Positions 7,739 to 15,260 of a stretch of 24,791 nucleotides of DNA are shown here, piece by piece; the first letter of the stretch is position 1, and the number at the start of each line of letters is the position of its first letter. Both the position numbers and the translations under genes were made by a program. The notes under the pieces are model-generated. The model was not told the DNA's origin, did not search any database, and saw nothing but the letters and a program-made list of their open reading frames with translations. Source of the DNA: a virus; the IMG/VR virus record IMGVR_UViG_3300000553_000320, positions 1 to 24,791 of that record. The stretch is one strand, 5' to 3'.

Positions 7739-8486
7739 TTTGTTTCCTTAATTTGTTCAATTTATAGATAGATAATCCAGTGTATTCGGATGCTTCTCTC
7801 ATTGACCCGTAATATATTCCATCAACGGTAATAGATTTAGCATATCCATTTTTTTCACCATAGTTTGCCTTGGCAGAATGTCCTTTACTTTTCCACTCAG
7901 TATATTCGTAATCAATATTGCGAGTGTTTGTTAATTTCTTACACCAATAATTTTTATGAATCTGTCTTTTCCCTCTAGCAACCGCACTCATTGTAGAAGG
8001 GTTTAAATTATTTTCTTTACAGAACTCTAACATATTTTCAATTTCAAAGATATTTCCATTTGGGTCTTTGACCAACCATTTATCAATTTTTAATTTGTGT
8101 CTATTATTCTTCCATAAAGATTTTCCTTTATGTGGCGATGGTTTGCCTTTTCTTGCCGCCGATATTCTTTCATAGTATATTTTAGCAAGTTCTGGATTAT
8201 CGTGATGACTCCAACCCATGCCAGAATAATTATTTAAATTATAATATTCAGAAGAGTTGGCTGCATCAATATCGCAAAGAAGCAGTTGTTCTTTTTCCAA
8301 TGCCTCTTTTCGTGACAATTCAATAGTCAATATTTTTCTTTCAAAGTTTTCTGGATTGTTGTTATATATTTCATTAAAGTAATTGCTTGAACTAACATAC
8401 CCGTCAGTCAATTCACCATAGTGCGAACCAATGTATTTCTTGTTATCACTTTTAGAAATCCACATATATATAAATCCATATTTCAT
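7728..8486 (-). CDS. GIY-YIG homing endonuclease splitting nrdA
   Basis: Protein of 252 aa. The GIY-YIG core is at residues 4-20 (GFIY, KKYIG), the Tyr/Asn-rich second element at 30-41, and the likely metal-ligand Glu66 is in LEKEQLLL. After residue 90 come DNA-binding modules: an RISAARKGKPSPHKGKS motif (NUMOD3-like), an IENMLEFCKENNL module, and a C-terminal NUMOD1-like helix motif (GSMREASEYTGLS). It lies between the two halves of nrdA and overlaps the downstream half by 11 nt. There is no spare sequence for a group I intron around it. GIY-YIG enzymes of this kind cut an uninterrupted allele and spread by repair; the likely target is intact nrdA (inference). Its start has GGGAG in a hairpin loop. 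Confidence 0.92.
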   Translation of the reverse strand: MKYGFIYMWISKSDNKKYIGSHYGELTDGYVSSSNYFNEIYNNNPENFERKILTIELSRKEALEKEQLLLCDIDAANSSEYYNLNNYSGMGWSHHDNPELAKIYYERISAARKGKPSPHKGKSLWKNNRHKLKIDKWLVKDPNGNIFEIENMLEFCKENNLNPSTMSAVARGKRQIHKNYWCKKLTNTRNIDYEYTEWKSKGHSAKANYGEKNGYAKSITVDGIYYGSMREASEYTGLSIYKLNKLRKQNEK

Positions 8487-8513
8487 AATATATCTCCCGA
8501 TATATTATTTATC
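8485..8513 (-). promoter_or_regulatory. ribosome-site hairpin with embedded late-promoter box (endonuclease switch)
   Basis: A perfect 10-bp inverted repeat (8485-8494 with 8499-8508; core TAATATATC/GATATATTA) has loop GGGA, part of the endonuclease's Shine-Dalgarno sequence. The stem covers the nrdA-a stop and part of the endonuclease ATG. GATAAATA (8513-8506), 7/8 to the T4 late consensus TATAAATA, would start RNA near 8500, removing the 5' arm and freeing the ribosome site. Read-through nrd RNA would keep the hairpin. Confidence 0.6.
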
Positions 8514-9998
8514 ACTCTTTGCACTTTTACTGCCATTAAATCTTTCTTTATTAAGATATAATAGGTTTTTGGATTCTTTTTTATATTTCAAGAACTCTTG
8601 ATATTTTTCTTTTGGAACACGAATTTTTTTTCTGGAAGCACCATCAAAGATATGATTCAATGGCTTTGTAGGCAGCGCAATTTCAGCGCACAGATTGCTT
8701 TGCTTGATTACAGCCTTGCTTTCAATAAACGCACCATGAGTATTAGCATGATCAACATTCATAAGATAGATGCGACCTGTGTTCTTGCGCTCTTCCATGA
8801 ACTGTGAAAATAGGTCAATAGCTTTGTAGGTCTTCTTACGAATCTTTGGATTCTTTTCTGCTTTTTCATACAGTTCTTTGAACTTGTCTTGATCAGCAAA
8901 GAACGCATCATACAAACCTGGCACATCACTTGGCGAGAAGCAAGTAATATCACCGCCTTGAAGAAGACGCTCATACATAAGTTTGTTAAACTGAACGCCA
9001 TAATCCATCTGGCGAATACGATTATCTTCTGTTCCCTTATTGTTTTTGAGAACCAGCAAATCTTCTACTTCATAATGCCATAGTGGGTAATAAAGAGTTG
9101 CAGCACCATTGCGAACACCGCCTTGTGAGCAACTACGAACTGCTGCTTGGAACATCTTATAGAATGGAATTAAGCCTGTGTGAGAAGCATCGCCACGACG
9201 AATAGGCGAACCGATAGCACGAATAGAACCCGCCCCAATGCCAATGCCAGCCTTTTGTGAGACATACTTAACAATGGCACTGCTTGTTGCATTAATGCTG
9301 TCTAAACTATCGCCAGTTTCAATCAACACACAAGATGAGAACTGGCGCTGCGGAGTGCGAAGACCAGCCATGATAGGAGTTGGAAGAGAAATGTCATGCT
9401 TTGAGATAGCATCATAATAATCACGAACATACTTCAAGCGAGTATCCTGTGGATACTTGGCAAATAGGGTTGCAGCAATAAGCGCATAGGCAACCTGTGG
9501 CGTTTCCATAATTTGTCCAGTTACACGGTTCTGAACCAAATACTTTCCGCGAAGTTGTTCCATAGCAACATAAGAAAGTGTACAATCACGCTCGTGATCT
9601 ATAAATTTATTAATGGTTGCCCATTCTTCTTCAGTATAATCTGTTAGTAAATTAGCATCATAGAAACCACTTTCTACATTCTTCTTTATAATATCAATCA
9701 ATGGTAGAGGAAAATAATTGTTATATACTTCTTTACGAAGGTGATAATTTACAAGACGACCTGCAACATACTGATAATTAGGTGCTTCTTCACTAATAAG
9801 ATCAGCAGCAGCCTTGATCATTGTTTCTTGAATTTCAGAAGTCTTAATATTATTGTAAAATTGTATTTGACTTCGTAGTTCTAATTCACTGGCACTTACG
9901 CCATTGATGTTTTCGGTTGCCCAAAATACTACTTTATGTAATTTTTCAATATTTAATGGTTCTTTGCGACCATCACGCTTTGTAACATTGATTGCCAT
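8505..9998 (-). CDS. nrdA: ribonucleotide reductase alpha subunit, N-terminal piece (NrdA-a)
   Basis: Protein of 497 aa. The ATG at 9998 follows AAAGAGAA; an in-frame TTG at 10013 is unlikely. An ATP-cone allosteric domain spans residues 1-90, followed by the alpha/beta barrel. Cys223 (FSSCVLIE) corresponds to E. coli Cys225, and Asn435, Cys437 and Glu439 (SNLCAEIALPTKPL) to the catalytic Asn437/Cys439/Glu441. Similarity to NrdA stops at NHI (about 450). The last 47 residues are basic and charged (KKIRVPKEKYQEFL, then KSAKSDK) and are absent from E. coli NrdA. The rest of the enzyme is encoded 770 bases further on, behind a GIY-YIG gene. This is the arrangement described for nrdA of Aeromonas phage Aeh1, where a different homing endonuclease splits the gene and the two chains still form an active enzyme. 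Confidence 0.94.
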   Translation of the reverse strand: MAINVTKRDGRKEPLNIEKLHKVVFWATENINGVSASELELRSQIQFYNNIKTSEIQETMIKAAADLISEEAPNYQYVAGRLVNYHLRKEVYNNYFPLPLIDIIKKNVESGFYDANLLTDYTEEEWATINKFIDHERDCTLSYVAMEQLRGKYLVQNRVTGQIMETPQVAYALIAATLFAKYPQDTRLKYVRDYYDAISKHDISLPTPIMAGLRTPQRQFSSCVLIETGDSLDSINATSSAIVKYVSQKAGIGIGAGSIRAIGSPIRRGDASHTGLIPFYKMFQAAVRSCSQGGVRNGAATLYYPLWHYEVEDLLVLKNNKGTEDNRIRQMDYGVQFNKLMYERLLQGGDITCFSPSDVPGLYDAFFADQDKFKELYEKAEKNPKIRKKTYKAIDLFSQFMEERKNTGRIYLMNVDHANTHGAFIESKAVIKQSNLCAEIALPTKPLNHIFDGASRKKIRVPKEKYQEFLKYKKESKNLLYLNKERFNGSKSAKSDK

Positions 9999-10009
9999 TC
10001 TATTCTCTT

Positions 10010-10489
10010 TCAAACTGGTAAATTTTTGTAATTAGCACGATTAATCAATTCTGCTGATGGACTGATCGTGAGGTTATTTACAACCTCGCCCAAGCTGTAA
10101 TTAAGCGTATATAATCCGCCTTCGCATCTGACTAAATTAAGGTATTCATGTTTTTCTCTATCTCTATAAACTTCAATAGCCATTGTATCACGAAACGGAT
10201 AAGAAGTATAATATAAAGTGTAGTACATACCCAATGCACGGGCTAAATCGCAGTAATTACCTTCACTAATAAGTGTCCAAGGATCGGGCCAGTTACGACA
10301 ATCATCGTATTCAAGATAATTTGTAATGATTGGGCATTTAACCCAATCACGCGCTACAGTTTGCAAATGATTGTTTGCAATACTGCGACGATATGTTCGC
10401 CATTCTAAAATTTTATTATCAGATTTACCAGAGAACCAATTATAACATTTCAAGGTATCTAATTGCATAGTTGATGAGGCCAGTTCCAT
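10010..10489 (-). CDS. conserved phage protein of unknown function next to tail fibre
   Basis: Protein of 159 aa (152 from the inner ATG at 10468). Both starts lie inside the end of the tail fibre gene and neither has a clear ribosome site, so the true start is uncertain. The central motif CPIITNYLEYDDC, then NWPDPWTLISEGNYCDLARALG, resembles a protein family common in T4-like aquatic phages, which I know only as hypothetical. It has several Cys and aromatic residues and lacks signal peptide or membrane segments. Overlap with the fibre gene suggests a fibre-linked role such as an assembly factor, which is inference only. Confidence 0.65.
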   Translation of the reverse strand: MELASSTMQLDTLKCYNWFSGKSDNKILEWRTYRRSIANNHLQTVARDWVKCPIITNYLEYDDCRNWPDPWTLISEGNYCDLARALGMYYTLYYTSYPFRDTMAIEVYRDREKHEYLNLVRCEGGLYTLNYSLGEVVNNLTISPSAELINRANYKNLPV

Positions 10490-13400
10490 TTGAGTCTGAA
10501 GTGTAAGTTAAATCGGTTCCGTCAAAACCAAGTGTAACTCCTGTATCAGCATTTTGAGTTCCATCATCTTCTATACTATAAATTCCAGTCGGTGTCAATG
10601 TTAATTTTAACATACCAGTTCTAACTTGGCTTCCACTGTTTCTGTATATAGTATAATCTACTAGCATACCAACAACTTGAGAAGCAACACTATAAAAATT
10701 TGTTCCTAATCTTGAAGTAGTGCTTGCTGCAAGAACCAATGATTGCCCCATAAGATGATGTTCAGTTCCAAGTCGAAGACCAACAGTATAATTCCATTCT
10801 ACAGAATTAACAGTTTCAGTAACACGATTACTATCTGTTCTGTCAAAGCTATCACCAACGGATGCACAACCAATAGCAGTAGCTGAGTCAAAATATATAA
10901 CTGGTACTACTGGACTGCTAGCGCCATTCAAGCTATCGCCAACATCTTTGTAATAATTTGCAAAGCTAACAAAGTTAGTGGCATTTGTTATATAAGCACC
11001 ATATGAATAAATTTGATCCATTACACTGTTGCTAAGAGTAACGCCTTTTGCGCTGCTACCAACTAGATAAACGCCGTTATATAAGTTATTAAATGTACAG
11101 CTATCCATTAATGCATTGCTTGCACTTTGTGTAGCAGGTACATATAATCCAACATTAAATCCAGTAATTAAACAATCTACCAAATTAACATCGCTTGGAA
11201 ATGTCAAACTTCTTCCTAGTATCTTTACGGCGGAAGTTATATTTCCAGATATAGTATCAGTTAGTGCAGTAACAGATGAAATTGGTCCTTGCAGACGAAC
11301 ATTGTTCAATGTCACGCGACTTGCACTATCTATGACTATACCATCATTAAGACTTTTTAGCGTTAGATCACTGATAGTAATATCATTTGGCAACCCTGCA
11401 CCATTTAATCCAATAAGATTCTGAATCTGTTGTTTATTATCTGCAGTATACATAACCCAAGTAATATATGGATAAATGTATGGATTTGCAGTTTGTGTAA
11501 TTTGTGTATTAAATGTTCCTTCGCCTTCAATTCTAGCATTGCTAGGAACATTTATACTACCACTTACGATATAATTTCCCGCAGGAAAATATAATCTCTT
11601 TTTTGCAGGATAGCTAGATGTGCGGCAATAAATTTCATAAAGTGCACGGTTAATAGCTTCTGTGTCATCAGTTACGCCATCGCCTCTTGCGCCAAAATCT
11701 TTTACACTAACAAAATCATCAAGTTTATCTTGTAACTTACGAATAGTACTGCTATTTCCAAAGGTATAACTTTGGCTAGTCCAAGCAATGCCATTTACAC
11801 TGTTTGATATTTGACCAGCAGCACCCACTGCAATAAACTGTCCAGCATTATATAATAGCGCATCGGTTGTATAGTTTAGGTATTGAACAACATTTCTCCA
11901 ATAAACATATTGATTGCTTGCATGGTATAGATAACCATATTGTCCGCCTAAAACACTATAAGAAGCATTTGTTGCTGCATCATTTAAGTTGGGTGCTAAT
12001 AAGTTTGAACCATAATAAACACTAGTGGGAGTCCAAGTTACAGAATCTTGACTTGCTAAATATGTTAACCCAACATCCCCCACTGCAAAGAAATAAGTTC
12101 CAGTGTATATAATGTCTAAAAAGTTACTATTTGTATATGTAGTAGTAGTACTCCAAGTGGTGCCATTTGTACTTGTAGCAACAATACCATTATCACCCAC
12201 AACAGTGTATAGACTAGTAGGACTACCTGCGCCAGGAGCAGTAAAGGTTTGATAAATTACTGCATTTAAATCACTAAGTGTTACAGGTGAACCACTTGGG
12301 TTTGTAGCTGAATTGTTTATAGCGATTGACCAAGCGGTTCCATTTGCACTATAAATTCCCTTGCCGCCTACGCCAACTGCAATTGCCCTATAAGTACCAC
12401 CGCCTAAATTTGCAACAGTAATATTACGAAGATCAGTGCTGAGACCACTTGACTGTGCAGTCCAAGTTGTTAGATTTGGACTGGTAATAACTATACCACC
12501 AGCACCAACGGCTATCCACGAAGAACTAGGTATTCTGTTAATACCGTATAAATTGCTTGTTGTTCCACTTGTTCTGCTAGCAAATGTAGAAAACGCAACA
12601 ATCGTTACCGCAGTTCCTGTTGCAGTTACAGGATTGCTCAATACTAAAGTACTAGTTCCTGCACCACTTACCACTGTAGTATTTGCTGGAATACCCGCAC
12701 CAACAATATATTGTCCATTGGCAATAGTAAGATTTCCAACCGAAGTTATTGATGAACTGTTAGCCGTTGTAGTAGCAGTGGTCGAAATTGTTGTGTTTGT
12801 TAAGATTACGCCGCCATTGCCAACGGTTACCCAAGAAGTTGTTCCATCATAATAAGTTGTATTAAGAGAAGTTGCAACGCCACTCGAAAGAGTTGTCCAT
12901 GTAATAGCATCTGCACTTACATAGATGCCGCCACTACCAGTTAATGCCATAAATGCATTGCTTGAATAATATATATTGGTAAAATTTTCAATGTTGCTTG
13001 CAATACTAGAAATATAGTTTAGCACACCATATGAATTTTTATAAACATCGCCCCAACTTGTTAGTGCGTATGCACTAGTTCCATCAGTAGCTACGCCAAC
13101 AAATGAATCTACTAGCGATCTATTCCAAGTTACAGCGTCACTGCTATAATAAACTTTGTTGTTTGCAGCCGTAGCAATATAAGAACTGCCGCCGCTTGTT
13201 GTCAAATATCTTATGCCTAGCAAATCAAAACTACTGATACTCTTATTTGTCCAGCTTACGGCATCTGTGCTATAAACGACTGTGCCAGATTTACCAACTG
13301 CTACATACTTTCCATTAGCATAAGTTATTGCGTTGAGCGGCACAGATACTCCACTTGTGTGTGATTGCCAAGTGATGCCATTAACACTAGTAAAAACACC

Positions 13401-14093
13401 ACCTAACAATGTAACAAGAACAAATATTCCATTACCAAATGTAACATCGTTAATTGATGTGTAGGTAATTGCCCCACCAGTTGCTAGTAGTGTCCAAAAA
13501 GTTGTATTGGTTGGAAGAATACCAGCAGTAGTAGTAGCGATGCAAAGATATGAATTGCCGCTATAACTTACAACTGTTCCGCTTGTATATGATACTGATG
13601 CACTATAGGTTTGTGTTCCCTGATTCCAAACTGTACCATTACTACTATAAAGCACTGTGCCATTTGCGCCAACGGCCACAAAATAACCAAGCCCATATGC
13701 AATGCCCAATAAATCACTGGTTGTTCCGCTATCGGTGTTGCTCCAATTAGTTGCATCTGTACTAGTTAAAATGTGACCAGAAGTACCAACTGCAACATAT
13801 ATTGTTCCATTCCATGCAATGGCATTATACTGTGCTTTGGCATTTCCTGTTTGTGGATTATAACCAGCGTCATTATTCCTAAAGGTGTAGCTGTTGGCTA
13901 AATTTAAAATATCGCTGTATTCAGTAAGAATTTCTGTATTGCCAGTTTCTGGTGCACCATCGACAAGTTGACCATTGCCGATAAAAAGACGACGCTGATC
14001 AACGCTGTAACCAAGTTCGGCCTTAGCGAGTTGTGGTAAATTTTCTAGTAGACCGCTACGATGGGATATACGGGAAATTTGAACGATTGCCAT
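10440..14093 (-). CDS. large tail fibre/tailspike: propeller plus pectate-lyase-like helix
   Basis: Protein of 1217 aa, the largest in the window. Residues 1-70 (MAIVQISRISHRSG, AELGYSVDQRRLFIGNG) match the N-terminal domain of major tropism determinant-type tail proteins, probably the attachment end. Residues about 80-780 repeat a YVAVGxxGxVLYSxDxxxW pattern many times, as in multi-blade beta-propellers (BNR/WD-like). A carbohydrate-binding-module-like insert (about 165-207, with YSGNSYLCIA and FWTLL) and a Gly/Thr-rich sandwich around 440-500 interrupt it. VKDFGARGDGVTDDTEAI at about 790 opens a right-handed beta-helix of the pectate-lyase/tailspike type to about 1130, followed by a beta-rich end probably used for trimerisation. 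It likely binds, and possibly cuts, host surface polysaccharide; catalytic residues cannot be assigned. GAGAG lies 9 nt before the ATG. Confidence 0.88.
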   Translation of the reverse strand: MAIVQISRISHRSGLLENLPQLAKAELGYSVDQRRLFIGNGQLVDGAPETGNTEILTEYSDILNLANSYTFRNNDAGYNPQTGNAKAQYNAIAWNGTIYVAVGTSGHILTSTDATNWSNTDSGTTSDLLGIAYGLGYFVAVGANGTVLYSSNGTVWNQGTQTYSASVSYTSGTVVSYSGNSYLCIATTTAGILPTNTTFWTLLATGGAITYTSINDVTFGNGIFVLVTLLGGVFTSVNGITWQSHTSGVSVPLNAITYANGKYVAVGKSGTVVYSTDAVSWTNKSISSFDLLGIRYLTTSGGSSYIATAANNKVYYSSDAVTWNRSLVDSFVGVATDGTSAYALTSWGDVYKNSYGVLNYISSIASNIENFTNIYYSSNAFMALTGSGGIYVSADAITWTTLSSGVATSLNTTYYDGTTSWVTVGNGGVILTNTTISTTATTTANSSSITSVGNLTIANGQYIVGAGIPANTTVVSGAGTSTLVLSNPVTATGTAVTIVAFSTFASRTSGTTSNLYGINRIPSSSWIAVGAGGIVITSPNLTTWTAQSSGLSTDLRNITVANLGGGTYRAIAVGVGGKGIYSANGTAWSIAINNSATNPSGSPVTLSDLNAVIYQTFTAPGAGSPTSLYTVVGDNGIVATSTNGTTWSTTTTYTNSNFLDIIYTGTYFFAVGDVGLTYLASQDSVTWTPTSVYYGSNLLAPNLNDAATNASYSVLGGQYGYLYHASNQYVYWRNVVQYLNYTTDALLYNAGQFIAVGAAGQISNSVNGIAWTSQSYTFGNSSTIRKLQDKLDDFVSVKDFGARGDGVTDDTEAINRALYEIYCRTSSYPAKKRLYFPAGNYIVSGSINVPSNARIEGEGTFNTQITQTANPYIYPYITWVMYTADNKQQIQNLIGLNGAGLPNDITISDLTLKSLNDGIVIDSASRVTLNNVRLQGPISSVTALTDTISGNITSAVKILGRSLTFPSDVNLVDCLITGFNVGLYVPATQSASNALMDSCTFNNLYNGVYLVGSSAKGVTLSNSVMDQIYSYGAYITNATNFVSFANYYKDVGDSLNGASSPVVPVIYFDSATAIGCASVGDSFDRTDSNRVTETVNSVEWNYTVGLRLGTEHHLMGQSLVLAASTTSRLGTNFYSVASQVVGMLVDYTIYRNSGSQVRTGMLKLTLTPTGIYSIEDDGTQNADTGVTLGFDGTDLTYTSDSNGTGLINYAIRYLEML

Positions 14094-14097
14094 ATGG

Positions 14098-14123
14098 AAT
14101 ATCTCTCTTTAGAGATATTTATG
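14098..14123 (-). promoter_or_regulatory. ribosome-site hairpin with embedded late-promoter box (tail fibre switch)
   Basis: A perfect 9-bp stem (14098-14106 with 14111-14119; AATATCTCT/AGAGATATT) has loop AAAG in the RNA. The Shine-Dalgarno GAGAG lies in the loop edge and 3' arm. CATAAATA (14123-14116), 7/8 to the T4 late consensus, overlaps the 5' arm. A start about 6 nt downstream (near 14110) falls at the loop, so late RNA cannot form the stem while read-through RNA can. Confidence 0.6.
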
Positions 14124-14168
14124 TATAAATGGCAATGCTATTTGCAATAAAAAAACAATGGGAAAAAA

Positions 14169-14864
14169 TTATTCAGAGTAAAATTTTGTAACTCTGTCCC
14201 ACCATACTTGAGTCCAGTGTTCAAAATCATCGCCTTTGATAATCCATCGCTGTGGCTCACAATCTTTGCTGCACATAAGGATAACAATCTGTGATATATC
14301 TGTGCCAAACAACTCGTTGTGTGCAGCAGCATACGCAGCGCCTTGAATGAAATAGTCATGAATCCATTCAGTTTTCTTGGGTTTATTGGTTTGTTTGTAA
14401 TCTACGATAGATGGTTTACCATTATAAACGCCAACAAGATCAGTAGTGCCAGCATAAAGTTGCGGGTAATATAGCGCAGTTTCCATGCCCCAATATTCTT
14501 GCATCTGACCTTTCATATAATTCTCGATAATAGTAGTTGCCATCTTAGCAGCATCGGCATGAACTAAATTACTGCCTGTTTTTAATTCTCCAGTTTCAAG
14601 CCAATTTTCTAACTGCTTGTGCATTGAAGTGCCGCGACCAGCAGCTTCTGTTGTAATAGCTTGTGCTTTTACAACACCTACACGCTTTTTCCACTCGTAT
14701 AATGATTTCTTTTTTTCTTCACTCTTTGTTTTATCAAGGATCGTAGTTACACTAGCAACAACATCGCCTTCTGGCGTTTGATATCTACGACCTTCAACAG
14801 TTTCTTTTCGTGTGATTTGTTTATAATCATACAGCGGATTGTGCGTTACATATGGATTTGTCAT
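14169..14864 (-). CDS. PD-(D/E)XK nuclease of the Cas4/RecB-like exonuclease type
   Basis: Protein of 231 aa. The core motifs are in the expected order: His82 (GRGTSMHKQLE), Glu129, Asp142 (AGTTDLVG), Asp155-x-Lys157 (SIVDYKQ) and a QxxxY helix at Gln174 (FIQGAAYAA). These residues bind metal and DNA in RecB/Cas4-type nucleases, which act in recombination and DNA processing. There is no visible four-Cys cluster of the Cas4 Fe-S type, so a plain RecB-like exonuclease is more likely. It has no Shine-Dalgarno sequence; instead a TTGACA/TATATT promoter ends 6 nt before the ATG, predicting a leaderless message. It follows virion-type genes but probably belongs to the early DNA metabolism class. 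Confidence 0.85.
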   Translation of the reverse strand: MTNPYVTHNPLYDYKQITRKETVEGRRYQTPEGDVVASVTTILDKTKSEEKKKSLYEWKKRVGVVKAQAITTEAAGRGTSMHKQLENWLETGELKTGSNLVHADAAKMATTIIENYMKGQMQEYWGMETALYYPQLYAGTTDLVGVYNGKPSIVDYKQTNKPKKTEWIHDYFIQGAAYAAAHNELFGTDISQIVILMCSKDCEPQRWIIKGDDFEHWTQVWWDRVTKFYSE

Positions 14865-14870
14865 ATTATT

Positions 14871-14898
14871 AATATATCACAAAATTGCCAGATGTCAA
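14871..14898 (-). promoter_or_regulatory. sigma70-type promoter giving a leaderless nuclease mRNA
   Basis: TTGACA (14898-14893), 16-nt spacer, TATATT (14876-14871), then exactly 6 nt to the ATG at 14864. The predicted start is the A of the ATG. No ribosome site is present. Confidence 0.6.
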
Positions 14899-14907
14899 GT
14901 GGTTTTT

Positions 14908-15246
14908 TTACCAGCTAATCTGCCAAGATATATGCGTTCCATCTAAACTTAAACGACTTACTGTATAACCAAGAGCAGAAAAATTGTTTATAACAGCGTT
15001 CATTTGAGCAGCACATAACAAATTACTATTAGTAGTTTGCCAAGTGCTGTAATAATTTGGATCAAGAGTCATTGGAGTACCAGCAATATTTGCGCCACTT
15101 ACCATCGTATATGTATTGCCTTTAATCTGAACAGATGTTTGGTTATTGTCAACAGCATTAATAATATTAATATTAATTAACGCAAGTTCAGTTTCAACAA
15201 TTACGCTATCAACACTTGCAATTCTGGCATTTGTGGCATTAAACAT
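14908..15246 (-). CDS. small protein of unknown function
   Basis: Protein of 112 aa starting at ATG 15246 with CGGAG 7 nt upstream. An AATAAATA box (15269-15262) overlaps the stop of the preceding gene and could serve as a late promoter. The sequence is Asn/Thr/Ile rich without membrane segments: an N-terminal helix-like part (VETELALININIINAV), QIKGNTYTMV, and a C-terminal end TVSRLSLDGTHISWQISW. Composition resembles small virion proteins. I do not recognise the family. Confidence 0.6.
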   Translation of the reverse strand: MFNATNARIASVDSVIVETELALININIINAVDNNQTSVQIKGNTYTMVSGANIAGTPMTLDPNYYSTWQTTNSNLLCAAQMNAVINNFSALGYTVSRLSLDGTHISWQISW

Positions 15247-15260
15247 TTGTGGCTCCGTTA

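Noticed and set aside
7728-8640. Group I intron or intein in nrdA
   Set aside because: The endonuclease begins 18 bases after the nrdA-a stop and overlaps the nrdA-b start, leaving no room for intron core RNA. No Hint/intein splice motifs are present, and both NrdA pieces have their own stop or start and ribosome sites.
6689-9998. nrdA as a pseudogene
   Set aside because: Both parts keep all catalytic residues expected and show no frameshifts. The split form is known to work in phage Aeh1.
11701-14000. Tandem DNA repeat array in the tail fibre gene
   Set aside because: The repetition is at the protein level (propeller blades); codons have diverged and no exact DNA period is visible by eye.
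14169-14864. Cas4 proper (CRISPR adaptation)
   Set aside because: The PD-(D/E)XK core fits, but there is no four-cysteine Fe-S cluster and no other cas gene nearby.
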